The translations under genes were made by a program, and so were the position numbers. Positions 19,820 to 27,561 of a stretch of DNA of 47,500 nt are shown piece after piece. The number at the start of each line of letters is the position of its first letter. Within the stretch, counting starts at the first letter, position 1. Under the pieces are notes generated by a model that saw only the letters and a list, made by a program, of their open reading frames with translations, did not search any database and was not told the origin of the DNA. The stretch comes from Methylosinus sp. H3A. Lineage in GTDB: Bacteria; Pseudomonadota; Alphaproteobacteria; Rhizobiales; Beijerinckiaceae. The stretch spans positions 1-47,500 of the forward strand of contig NZ_JADNQW010000001.1 in NCBI RefSeq assembly GCF_015709455.1, in the 5' to 3' direction.

Positions 19820-19844
19820 TGACTTGGGGCCTGATTTTCGGGAG

Positions 19845-19936
19845 AGTCGTGGTTGTCCAGACGCACGACTTTCCCGGCGGGTTTTCCCTAAATCGGCCGG
19901 ATAAAAGCCCGCCCTTCGAGGCGGGTTTTTGTTTTT
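19845..19936 (+). ncRNA. Candidate antisense counter-transcribed RNA controlling repC
   Basis: On the strand opposite repC, a first hairpin AGTCGTG (19845-19851) / CACGACT (19864-19870) with a 12-base loop is followed by a spacer and then an intrinsic terminator: CCCGCC (19908-19913) / GGCGGG (19920-19925) and a T-rich tail to 19936. A TTGACT at 19819-19824 could be the -35 element; I do not see a good -10. This order of loop, spacer and terminator in the repC leader is that of the incompatibility RNA of repABC plasmids. The exact ends are estimates. Confidence 0.6.
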
Positions 19937-19970
19937 GGGCTTCTGCTCCCCCAAAAGGTTGCACGACAAC

Positions 19971-19993
19971 GCGCGGCGTGAATCACGTCGCGC
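19971..19993. repeat. 23-bp near-perfect palindrome upstream of repC
   Basis: The arms GCGCGGCGTGA (19971-19981) and TCACGTCGCGC (19983-19993) match at 10 of 11 positions. It lies beyond the antisense RNA terminator, in an otherwise featureless stretch (19937-20235) that presumably also holds the repC promoter. It could be an operator or binding site. Confidence 0.5.
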
Positions 19994-20235
19994 ATCGAGC
20001 CAGCCTGCCGAGATTTCGCTGATTCGTCGAGAGTCTTGAGGAAAGCTTCGGAATTTCTGAGACAGCAGCGTTTTTTAAAAGGGCCGAGCATTGGAGGACG
20101 TGCATCGGAACCTGCCAGACGTGAGCAACAGGCGATCGGCTGTGTGAACAAGCACCCAATTTTTCCCCTGTGGAGCGCAGAGTTTCAAACGTTTAATGAC
20201 GTCGAGGTGGCGCCCATCGATGTCTGCACTCCATC

Positions 20236-20281
20236 TTGACAACCGACGCGCGGGCGTCGATATTTAATGAAATGATTAAAT
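20236..20281 (+). promoter_or_regulatory. Promoter and operator of the ArsR-transporter operon
   Basis: TTGACA at 20236-20241 and GATATT at 20259-20264 are 17 bases apart, a good sigma-70-type pair. The inverted repeat ATTTAAT (20262-20268) / ATTAAAT (20275-20281) overlaps the -10 element and the start codon at 20272. Transcription would begin at or just before the ATG, giving a leaderless message. A repressor bound there would block its own synthesis. The operator role is inferred from position. Confidence 0.65.
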
Positions 20282-20619
20282 GTTCTGAGGCGACGCTCGA
20301 CTCGGTCTTTCACGCGCTGGCCGACCCGCATCGAAGGGCGATCCTGCGTATGCTGACCGCACAAGAGCGCAGCATTGGAGAAATCGTTCCCTCGTTTCCG
20401 ATCTCCTTCGTCGCTGTCTCCAACCACATGAAAGTGCTGGAGCAGGCGGGTCTCGTCATCCGACGCAAGCAGGGCCGTCATCAGATGTGCAGCCTCGACA
20501 GCCGTGGCCTCGCCGCGGCCCGGAACTGGCTCGATGCGCATGAACGCTTCTGGAGCGAGCGGCTCGACGCCTTGGATGCCGTCGTCGCTCAGATGAAGGC
20601 GGAGGACACGGGCCGTTAG
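20272..20619 (+). CDS. ArsR-family (SdpR-like) transcriptional repressor (intact copy)
   Basis: The 115-residue product is a single winged-helix domain with VFHALADPHRRAILRML, ISFVAVSNHMKVLEQAGLV and the wing IRRKQGRHQMCSLD. No metal-binding cysteine pair of the CxC type is visible, which fits the SdpR-like branch often encoded next to SRPBCC proteins. It leads an operon with the transporter 40 bases downstream and the SRPBCC fusion after that. An in-frame TTG at 20236 is not used as start because it is the -35 box of the promoter. Confidence 0.87.
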   Translation: MIKCSEATLDSVFHALADPHRRAILRMLTAQERSIGEIVPSFPISFVAVSNHMKVLEQAGLVIRRKQGRHQMCSLDSRGLAAARNWLDAHERFWSERLDALDAVVAQMKAEDTGR

Positions 20620-20659
20620 AGTCCGGCGCCAACCGGTAGAAACAAGATGGAGGAAGCGC

Positions 20660-22357
20660 TTGACTCAGAATGCCCTCTCGAGCGAACGGGCTACAACGTC
20701 CGTGCCCGCGCCCGCCGCCGACCAGGCGGCCGATCCCAGCAGCCTGCGCCGGGTGGTGGTGGCCTCCTCTCTTGGAGCCGTCTTCGAAGCTTATGACCTC
20801 GTGCTCTACGGGCCGATGGCCGCGATCGTCGCCGCCGAGTTCTTCTCCGGGCTCGATCCCGCCTATGCCTATATCTTCACCTTGCTCTCCGCCGCCGTGA
20901 CCTATGTCGCCCGCCCATTCGGCGGGCTGGTGTTCGGCCCCCTCGGCGACCGGGCCGGACGCAAATTCACCTTTCTGCTCACCATCCTGATCATGGGCCT
21001 GTCGACCGTGCTCATCGGCTTGCTGCCGAACTACGCGACCATAGGAATCGCCTCGCCGCTGCTGCTCATGGCGCTGCGCATCCTGCAGGGCCTCGCCTAT
21101 GGCGGCGAGTTCGGCGGCGCAGCCACTTATATCGCCGAATATGCCCCCGCCCACCGGCGCGGCTTCGCCACCAGCGCGATCGCTGTCACCGCGGCGAGCG
21201 GCCTGGCTCTGGCGATCCTGGTCGTGCTCGCCTGCGAGTCGGCGCTCGGCAAGACTGCATTCGAGGCCTGGGGCTGGCGCATTCCATTCCTGCTCTCGGC
21301 CGTGCTCATGCTGGTCTCGGTCTATATCCGGCTGCGCCTGCAAGAATCTCCGGTCTTCCTGGCCATGAAGCGGTCGGGCGGCGGCTCGCGGACGCCGCTG
21401 CGCGAGGCCTTCGGCCGCTGGGAGCATCTGCGGGTGGCGCTGCTCGTCCTGTTCGGCGCCGCCGCTGGCCAGTCGGTCGCGATCGCGACCGGCTCCTATC
21501 CGATCTACCTCCTGGCGTTGAACCTGAAGATCGATCCCTTCCTGCTGCACTACACTATCCTCGGCTACAGCGTGGTCTTCATCGCCGCGATGATCCTGGC
21601 CGGCTGGCTGTCGGACCGGATCGGCCGCAAGCCGGTCGTGCTCGCCGGCTTCATAGGCACGGCGCTCGCCGCCTATCCGGTGTTCCTCGGCGTCACCCTC
21701 TATGCGCACCCGCGTCTCGCGGCGGCGATGACCACGCATCCGGTAACGGTGGCGGCCGACCCGGCGACATGCAGCCGCCAGTTCGATCCGTTCGGCCTCA
21801 CCGAGTTCCACGGCTCTTGCGACATCGCCCGGCGCGCCGTCGCCAAGCTCGGCGTGCCCTACGGCAATCGCGCCGCGTCACCGGGCCGCGCCGCCCAAGT
21901 GGAGATCGGCGCCGCGGTAATTCCCGCCTTCGAGGGCGGCGGGCTCGACCGGGCGATCTTCACGGAGCAGGCCAAGGCCTTCGACGGCGCCCTCGCCGCC
22001 GCATTGGCCGATGCGGGATATCCTGCCCGCGCCGCGCCGGAGACGACCAATGTGTCGATGCTGATCACGCTCATGGCCGTCCTCAGCATCTTCGTCGCGA
22101 TGGCGTCCGCCCCGCTCTCGGCCTGGATGGTGGAGATGTTCCCGACCCGCATCCGCGCCACGGCCTTCGCGATGTCCTACAACATCGGCGGCTGGTTCGG
22201 CGGCTTCCTCCCGGCGATCTCATTCGCCGCCTTCACCGCCACGGGCAATCTCTATGCGGGCCTATGGTACGCAGTCGGCGTCCTGCTGGTCGCGCTCGTG
22301 GTCAGCGGCCTGTTCCTGCCCGAGACGCGCGGCCGCGCCCTGGAGCGCGTGACATGA
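20660..22357 (+). CDS. MHS-type major facilitator superfamily transporter (intact copy)
   Basis: The 565-residue product has about 12 membrane segments and the signatures of metabolite:proton symporters: AVFEAYDLVLYGPMA in helix 1, GPLGDRAGRKF between helices 2 and 3, LQGLAYGGEFGGA in helix 4, and GWLSDRIGRKPV in the second half. A loop of about 90 residues (from ~350 to ~450), probably outside the membrane and containing two cysteines, interrupts the second half before the last helices. Start TTG 20660 is preceded by GGAGG at 20649-20653. The stop overlaps the next ATG by four bases. Relatives carry organic acids, betaines or shikimate; the substrate cannot be told here. Confidence 0.88.
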   Translation: MTQNALSSERATTSVPAPAADQAADPSSLRRVVVASSLGAVFEAYDLVLYGPMAAIVAAEFFSGLDPAYAYIFTLLSAAVTYVARPFGGLVFGPLGDRAGRKFTFLLTILIMGLSTVLIGLLPNYATIGIASPLLLMALRILQGLAYGGEFGGAATYIAEYAPAHRRGFATSAIAVTAASGLALAILVVLACESALGKTAFEAWGWRIPFLLSAVLMLVSVYIRLRLQESPVFLAMKRSGGGSRTPLREAFGRWEHLRVALLVLFGAAAGQSVAIATGSYPIYLLALNLKIDPFLLHYTILGYSVVFIAAMILAGWLSDRIGRKPVVLAGFIGTALAAYPVFLGVTLYAHPRLAAAMTTHPVTVAADPATCSRQFDPFGLTEFHGSCDIARRAVAKLGVPYGNRAASPGRAAQVEIGAAVIPAFEGGGLDRAIFTEQAKAFDGALAAALADAGYPARAAPETTNVSMLITLMAVLSIFVAMASAPLSAWMVEMFPTRIRATAFAMSYNIGGWFGGFLPAISFAAFTATGNLYAGLWYAVGVLLVALVVSGLFLPETRGRALERVT

Positions 22358-23508
22358 CCGGCCCCGCGGGTCGTCCGGTCTCGCTCGTCCTGGTCCGCCG
22401 CATCAATGCGCCGGCAGGACAGATATTCACCGCCTGGACGGACCCGAAATGGCTGGTCCGCTGGCTGATTCCGGGAGCCGGAGCGCTGCGGGACGCGGTC
22501 ATCGACCCGAGTCCGGGCGGCGCCTACCGGCTGGAGGGCCTCGATCCGGATGGAACGCGCTATTGCCTCTGCGGCCGTTACATCGAAGTCGCGGCGGAAC
22601 GGCGGATCGCCTTGAGCTGGGAATATGAGGGCGCCGCAGCCGGCCTATGCGGGCCGCCGACGCGGGTCGACGTCGATCTGCGCCCACTGGGCGCCGACGC
22701 TTGCGAGCTGACGCTCACCCACGGCGAGCTCCAGGGGGAGGAAGCGGCTGCGACGCACCGCATATTGTGGACGATCTGCCTCGACCGGCTCGTCTGGTCG
22801 CTCGTTCCGCCGCCGGACGAGCCCGCCTTTCGCCCGTCGCTCGGGGCGATCGCCGAGCTCTATGGCGAGTCGCACCGCTTGCTGCAGGACGCCTTCGACA
22901 GCCGGCCGCTGGCCAACGCCCTGCGCAAGATGATGGTGACGAGCACGCTGACGAACGAGCACAAGGCCTTCATCGCCGGGCGGGACATGGTGTTCCTCAC
23001 CACCGTCGACCATCGCGGCTTTCCCACCTGTTCCTACAAGGGCGGGGCGCCGGGCTTCGTGCGGGCGCTCGACGACCAGACCCTCGTCTTGCCGAGCTAT
23101 AACGGCAACGGCATGTATCTCTCCGCGGGCAATGTCGCCGCCAATGCGAAGGTCGGACTGCTGTTCATCGATTTCGAGCAGCCGCACCGGCTGCGCATCC
23201 ACGGCGCCGCGCGCCTCGTGCGCGACGAGGCGGAGCTTGCAGCCTTTCCCGGCGCGGAGCTTCTGCTGGTAGTGAAGGTCTATGAGGCCTTCGTGAACTG
23301 CTCGCGCTATGTGCATCGCTATCAGCGCGCGGAAACATCCCCCTTCGTGCCGGGCGAGCCACGCGGGGACGAGATGGCGCCCTGGAAGAATCTGGACGTC
23401 ATCCGTGACGCCCTCCCCGGCCGGGATCGGGTTCGGCGCGAAGAGGCCGGATCAAGGTCCATGACGCGCGAGGAGTATCTCGCGCGCCTGAAGCGCGGGG
23501 AGAGCTGA
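22354..23508 (+). CDS. SRPBCC (AHSA1-like) / pyridoxamine-phosphate-oxidase-like fusion protein (intact copy)
   Basis: The 384-residue product has two domains. Residues ~8-165 look like an AHSA1-type SRPBCC domain: RRINAPAGQIFTAWTDP, WLVRWLIPG, SPGGAYRLEG, and the last long helix. Residues ~185-340 look like an FMN-binding split-barrel of the pyridoxamine 5'-phosphate oxidase superfamily: FLTTVDHRGFPTCSYKGG, VGLLFIDFEQPHRLRIHG, and a YVHRYQRAE tail. ATGA overlap with the transporter stop shows translational coupling. ArsR plus SRPBCC is a common pair in bacteria; the split-barrel may bind a flavin or other cofactor and process the transported compound. Substrate and activity are unknown, and the fusion itself is uncommon to my knowledge. 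Confidence 0.8.
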   Translation: MTGPAGRPVSLVLVRRINAPAGQIFTAWTDPKWLVRWLIPGAGALRDAVIDPSPGGAYRLEGLDPDGTRYCLCGRYIEVAAERRIALSWEYEGAAAGLCGPPTRVDVDLRPLGADACELTLTHGELQGEEAAATHRILWTICLDRLVWSLVPPPDEPAFRPSLGAIAELYGESHRLLQDAFDSRPLANALRKMMVTSTLTNEHKAFIAGRDMVFLTTVDHRGFPTCSYKGGAPGFVRALDDQTLVLPSYNGNGMYLSAGNVAANAKVGLLFIDFEQPHRLRIHGAARLVRDEAELAAFPGAELLLVVKVYEAFVNCSRYVHRYQRAETSPFVPGEPRGDEMAPWKNLDVIRDALPGRDRVRREEAGSRSMTREEYLARLKRGES

Positions 23509-23518
23509 GAGCCCGCTT

Positions 23519-23550
23519 CGTCTCAATAGCCTTCAAGACCGCGAACGGCT
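23519..23550. repeat. Possible remnant of the MbeB-like gene's 3' end
   Basis: This stretch resembles 14449-14480, the last codons of the MbeB-like gene, at roughly 30 of 34 aligned positions with one gap. It lies directly against the resolvase stop codon. It may be what remains of another copy cut by recombination, or a short shared sequence by chance. Confidence 0.35.
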
Positions 23551-24094
23551 AAAGCCTCGAAATCGTGCTGCGCGAGACATTGAACCGCCGCGCGAGATCG
23601 GCTTGCGTCGCGCTGCCTTCCGCGAGCGCCGCAAGCGCTTCCTCGCGCTGATGGCGGGTAAGGGCAGGGGGGCGGCCCATGTGAACGCCTCGCGCCTTCG
23701 CGCGGCTGCGGCCCTCGCCGGTGCGCGCGCGGATCAACTCGCGCTCGAATTCAGCAAGCCCTCCGAGAACGGTCAACATCAATCTGCCGTGCGGGGTCGT
23801 GGTGTCGGCCCATGCGTCGGCGAGCGAGCGGAATCCGGCTCCGGCCATCGCCACGGTGTCGAGCGTGTTGAGTAGGTCGCGCGTCGATCGCGCCAGCCGG
23901 TCGAGACGTGTCACAAGCAACACGTCGCCGTTGCCGAGCGAGGCGATGGCGCGGCGCAACTGGGCACGGTCGGTCTTCGCGCCGCTGGCCGTCTCCTTGA
24001 AAATCTTTTCCGCACCAGCGGCGCGGAGCTGCCGCACCTGAGCGTCAACGCTCTGGCCGTCCGTCGAGACGCGGGCATATCCGAAAATCGTCAT
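23549..24094 (-). CDS. Serine recombinase of the resolvase/invertase family (only intact copy)
   Basis: The 181-residue product starts MTIFGYARVSTDGQSVDAQ, with the catalytic serine at residue 10. It continues with the resolvase blocks LLVTRLDRLARSTRDL, TPHGRLMLTVLGGLAEFERE, LIRARTGEGRSRAKARG and MGRPPALTRHQREEAL. It ends with a Hin-type helix-turn-helix (TQADLARRFNVSRSTIS). Length and order are those of Tn3-type resolvases and invertases. On a plasmid of this size it would resolve multimers or mark a former transposon. It is divergent from the acyltransferase, with a motif-rich region upstream that may be its recombination site. Confidence 0.92.
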   Translation of the reverse strand: MTIFGYARVSTDGQSVDAQVRQLRAAGAEKIFKETASGAKTDRAQLRRAIASLGNGDVLLVTRLDRLARSTRDLLNTLDTVAMAGAGFRSLADAWADTTTPHGRLMLTVLGGLAEFERELIRARTGEGRSRAKARGVHMGRPPALTRHQREEALAALAEGSATQADLARRFNVSRSTISRL

Positions 24095-24116
24095 GCGGAC
24101 AGGGTAGGGAAGCGCT

Positions 24117-24210
24117 CAACTTTTGCAACAAACTTTTGCACATCGGAAGCCCTTGAAAAGCAAGGGCGCGGCGCGTGTTGCAAAAGTCTTAACTTCTGCA
24201 ATAAAGTCTT
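24117..24210. promoter_or_regulatory. Repeat-rich region upstream of the resolvase, candidate res site (unit 2)
   Basis: ACTTTTGCAAC at 24119-24129 is repeated in part (ACTTTTGCAC) at 24132-24141, and its exact reverse complement GTTGCAAAAGT is at 24177-24187. A further variant, ACTTCTGCAA, follows at 24192-24201. Three or four spaced, partly inverted motifs next to a resolvase gene are the usual form of a res site with subsites. Between 24211 and 24437 I see no supportable gene; an AGGAG near 24331 has no good start after it. Confidence 0.5.
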
Positions 24211-24437
24211 TAATCATTAGGGTGTGCGGGGGAAGGCGGTGTATCGCTGTTTGTTTCCTCGGATGGCTTGGCGTAGCGGTCGCGGAAGTGACGTTCGTTA
24301 TGGCACTCGCTTCTGGTCGCGCGCCTCACAAGGAGAATTAGCCAGGATTTACCGTCCGGCGGTCGAGCGCTTCTCAAAATTCGCCGCGTCGGCTATCTTG
24401 GACTCGACTGACGAGTTGTTTTTAAGATCGGTACGAA

Positions 24438-25577
24438 ATGTTCGACAAAGCATTAGGCGTAACCTCGGGAGTCGCCGAGGGAAAAGAGAAGTTTCACGCT
24501 CTCGACGCGTTGCGCGGCGTCGCCGCTGTTTCGATCGTCACGATGCATTTCAAGGATTTTTTCCAGCCCTATTTCGCGGCGCACGGCTATCTGGCCGTTG
24601 ATTTGTTCTTCGTCATAAGCGGCGCCGTCATAGAAAGCGCATACGCTGGGCCTTTCGTCAGAGGATTGAGTGCATTCAAATTCGTAAAAATTCGGCTGAT
24701 CCGATTCTATCCGCTCTATATCGTCGCAATTCTGCTTGCGGCGTCGGGCGCAGTCGCCAGCTATTTCGGAAACAACAAGAGCGGATTTCACGATTTGCAG
24801 AGCGTAGCGACGTCCGCCGTCTTGTCGCTAGCTTTCATTCCTTCTCCGAACGCCGCGACCAGTGGCTCGTTGTTTCCGCTCAATGCCGCCATCTGGTCGC
24901 TGCTTTTCGAGCTTGTCGTGAATTTCGGCTATGCGCTGCTTTGGGAACGCCTCCAAAGAATGGAAATACTGTTCGCCGTGATTCTGGCGTCCGGCGCGAT
25001 CTTGGCGCTCGCTTCCCTCTATTTCGGGAGCGTCGATTATGGGCCTCACGGATCGACTGCCGATTTCATTGTGGGCTTCGCGCGCGCGACATTCGGATTT
25101 TTCTGCGGAGTCGCTATCTTCAGGTTGAACAGAGACACGCACGCCGCTTCGACCGACTTGCCGTCCTCAGCCAATCAGTTCGGCTTTCTCGCCGTAACTG
25201 GCTTTGTCGCGCTCATTCTCTTTCTGGAGTCGCCCGTCTCGTTGATCGGCGCAATTGACGCGATCATGGTCCTGTTCGCCTTTCCGGCGATCGTATGGGC
25301 GTCTATGCGCGTGGATCTGCGGGGACCGTGGAGAAAGCTTTCGTTGGTTCTGGGAGAAGCCTCCTACGCGGTCTATGTCCTGCATCTGCCGGTGCTGGGG
25401 CTCGCGGCGGCGATCAGCGTTCGATTTGGAAATATCATCGTCGCCAAGGCTCCCTATTCGGGTTGCGTCGTCATCGTCGTTCTGATCGCGGCTTGTTGGC
25501 TGCTCGACAAAATCTATGACGCGCCTGTCCGAAGATGGTTGCGCGACTCTGGTGCAAACAGCGCGAGCGGGGCATAA
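24438..25577 (+). CDS. Membrane O-acyltransferase, OafA-like (acyltransferase family 3; intact copy)
   Basis: The 379-residue product has about ten hydrophobic segments. Near the N-terminus it carries LDALRGVAAVSIV (residues ~22-34) and GYLAVDLFFVISG (~48-60), the two hallmark motifs of family 3 acyltransferases. These move acetyl or other acyl groups across the inner membrane onto sugars of lipopolysaccharide or exopolysaccharide. ATG 24438 has no clear Shine-Dalgarno sequence, and an upstream open frame in the other unit differs by one base, so the start is not certain. It is convergent with the flippase. The polysaccharide context suggests decoration of the repeat unit made by the neighbouring transferases. 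Confidence 0.87.
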   Translation: MFDKALGVTSGVAEGKEKFHALDALRGVAAVSIVTMHFKDFFQPYFAAHGYLAVDLFFVISGAVIESAYAGPFVRGLSAFKFVKIRLIRFYPLYIVAILLAASGAVASYFGNNKSGFHDLQSVATSAVLSLAFIPSPNAATSGSLFPLNAAIWSLLFELVVNFGYALLWERLQRMEILFAVILASGAILALASLYFGSVDYGPHGSTADFIVGFARATFGFFCGVAIFRLNRDTHAASTDLPSSANQFGFLAVTGFVALILFLESPVSLIGAIDAIMVLFAFPAIVWASMRVDLRGPWRKLSLVLGEASYAVYVLHLPVLGLAAAISVRFGNIIVAKAPYSGCVVIVVLIAACWLLDKIYDAPVRRWLRDSGANSASGA

Positions 25578-25854
25578 TTTGTCGGGGCGCGGCGCCCCCG
25601 GTTAACAAAGGAGAAATGGTTGGAGATGCGCGTTGGCTCGGCGCCAACGGCGAACCGATCGATCTTCTTTTGCCATGTTCCGCAAAGGGGGCGGAGCGTG
25701 GGCCCGATTGATCGGCCGATTTTAATCGCGCGTAAAATCAGCCGTTTCACACCAACGCAGCCGCGACATTTCCGTGGCCGCCTCAAAGACGTAGCTATAT
25801 CAGAAAATGGCTCGCTTATTTTAGCGCCTATGCGGGGATCGGTGCTCGTGCCGC
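25578..25854. other. Intergenic region between convergent acyltransferase and flippase genes
   Basis: A GC-rich hairpin, GGGGCG (25584-25589) / CGCCCC (25593-25598), lies just after the acyltransferase stop and may terminate transcription, although no T-run follows. Nothing else is recognised here. The same region in unit 1 is 1830-2105. Confidence 0.5.
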
Positions 25855-27294
25855 CTATCTCGCCCGCAGCAGATTGAGGCGCTGTCCGCTCAGCGCGCCC
25901 AGGGCGAGCGACCTAGCTCCGGCTATGTCGAGCCACAGAGCGGCAATGCCATAGGCGATGGCCCCGCTCGCTGCCAGCACAGTGAAAGACACGCCGCTTC
26001 GACCGGGTAGCAATGTCTCGACCGCGAGCACCGCTAGCGTCATGATTGCACTGGCGGAGATGACCCGCAGCAGCGGGCCGACGAGCAACGGCATCGGATG
26101 CGCATAGCGCGTCATCGCAAAGGCGACGAATAATCCGACGCCCTCCGCCAGCACGAGAGAAATCGCCGCGCCGGGCAGTCCGAAGACCACGGTCAGCGGC
26201 CAAAGGGCGCAGATGTTGACCGCGAGCGTCGCCGCCCCGTGAGCGATCGTCAGCTCCGGACGCTTGGCGAGGTGAAAGCTGATGTGGACGTACGAATTCG
26301 AGATCGACGAGAACAGCCAGGCGAAGGCCAGGATCGGCATGATCGTCGCGGCAGTCTCGCGAAAGGCCGGCCCGAGTAGAAACGAAGCGAGATGAGGGCT
26401 TGTCAACGCCGCGCCTATCGACACGGGCAGCAAGATAGCGAGCAGAAGTTCCCCGGATTCCTCGAGGTGAAGACGCGCGGCGCCCTCGTCTCCCTCGGAG
26501 AGCGCGCGCACCGCGAGAGGGATGGCCGCCGCCGCGACGGCGCTGGAGGGGATGAGGATGATCTGGCGGATGAGATCCGCCGAGGCGCCATAGAGTCCCG
26601 CGGCGCTATCGCCTAGCGACCATGCAACGAACAGCCGGTCGAGCGAGCTGTGGAAGGTGAAGACGAAGCCGGAAATCGTGATCGGAGCTCCCAGACGAAG
26701 GAAGGTCTTCAGCTTCGAGAGATCGATCGGCGCGATCGGCCGCGTCCAGATCGCTGGCGTCGAGTAGGCGATCGCCACGAAATAGGCCGCGGCGGCCATC
26801 GCCAGCTGGCCAACGCCGCCGCCGCCGAGCCCGGCCACGACGAGGCAGAGCCCGAAGGCTGCGACCGAACGCAATATCGAGGAGAGGACATAGGCTCTCG
26901 TCTGCAGCCGCGACTTCAATAATTCCTGGCCGAGCTCGAACAGGCTGAGGCCCAGCGAAAACACCAGCGCGCAGGCCGCGCGCGCCGGGGACAGCCCGGA
27001 AAAATAGGCAACGCCGGCGACCGCCACGGGCGCCACGGCCGCCGAGAGACCATACGCGGCCAACGAGGTCGCGCGGACGTCGACGCCATCCCCCTCGGAC
27101 TGAAAGCGCATGGCCGAATAGCGCACCCAAGTGAACAGCACTGCGGAAACGAAGCCGCCGACGCTGACGCCGACCACATAGACGCCATATTCGGCGGGAT
27201 CGAGCAGGCGCGTGAAGGCGACGGCGCTCAGAAAGCCGAAGATCCCCGAGACGGCGCTCGCAGTCAGATAGTGCGAGGTATGGCGAAACAGCAT
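25855..27294 (-). CDS. Wzx-type polysaccharide flippase
   Basis: The 479-residue product is almost wholly hydrophobic, with 12-14 predicted membrane segments. It begins with the pattern common to Polysacc_synt/Wzx proteins: SHYLTASAVSGIFGFLSAVA then FTRLLDPAEYGVYVVG. A middle stretch RLGAPITISGFVFTFHSSLD followed by DRLFVAWSLGDSAAGLYGAS matches the conserved centre of the family, where helix 7 leads into a periplasmic turn. Such proteins carry lipid-linked oligosaccharide units across the inner membrane. It is on the minus strand upstream of the OafA-like gene and downstream of a glycosyltransferase. The other unit has the same translation, so the frame is reliable. Specificity cannot be read from sequence. 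Confidence 0.87.
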   Translation of the reverse strand: MLFRHTSHYLTASAVSGIFGFLSAVAFTRLLDPAEYGVYVVGVSVGGFVSAVLFTWVRYSAMRFQSEGDGVDVRATSLAAYGLSAAVAPVAVAGVAYFSGLSPARAACALVFSLGLSLFELGQELLKSRLQTRAYVLSSILRSVAAFGLCLVVAGLGGGGVGQLAMAAAAYFVAIAYSTPAIWTRPIAPIDLSKLKTFLRLGAPITISGFVFTFHSSLDRLFVAWSLGDSAAGLYGASADLIRQIILIPSSAVAAAAIPLAVRALSEGDEGAARLHLEESGELLLAILLPVSIGAALTSPHLASFLLGPAFRETAATIMPILAFAWLFSSISNSYVHISFHLAKRPELTIAHGAATLAVNICALWPLTVVFGLPGAAISLVLAEGVGLFVAFAMTRYAHPMPLLVGPLLRVISASAIMTLAVLAVETLLPGRSGVSFTVLAASGAIAYGIAALWLDIAGARSLALGALSGQRLNLLRAR

Positions 27295-27561
27295 TTTCGG
27301 CTCGATCTCTCCAGATTATGTGCTTTTCCAGCGCCTCGTCGCGTGAACCGGGCTCCTGCCGGACGAGCCGGCGGTCAGTCGCGCGTAAACGCCGACGAAT
27401 CCTAGCCGCAGACATCTCGTATTCGGTTACGCGAGCCGCGCAACTGGCGTGCCAAAACCAGAATCGAGGAGAAAACGCGCGCTATCAGCGGCGATCGGCC
27501 GAAAGCGGATCGGTTACGGCCTCGCCTGTGCCGATACGACACGACCGACTCCTCCGCGGCC

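Larger units (their letters stand above)
1..23743. repeat. Unit 1 of a head-to-tail duplicated ~23.75 kb plasmid sequence
   Basis: Bases 1 onward match bases 23744 onward, and the match continues to the end of the window. The offset drifts between 23743 and 23761 because of small indels. Base 23743 is followed by the start of unit 2, and base 47500 ends at the same point of the sequence, so the unit is circularly closed. Unit 1 is poor in its first ~6.7 kb (frames broken in the first acyltransferase, glycosyltransferase, xylanase and GT2 genes) but intact from about 14 kb to its end. Read it as one plasmid with unit 2, not as a second set of genes. Confidence 0.97.

Noticed and set aside
20456..21811. 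A 451-residue open frame opposite the transporter
   Set aside because: It is a GC-driven antisense shadow with a biased, low-complexity composition rich in E, R, D and Q and no recognisable domain.
21769..23508. A 579-residue open frame covering the SRPBCC fusion
   Set aside because: Its first ~195 codons are an out-of-frame reading of the transporter gene. The real start is the ATG at 22354 that overlaps the transporter stop.
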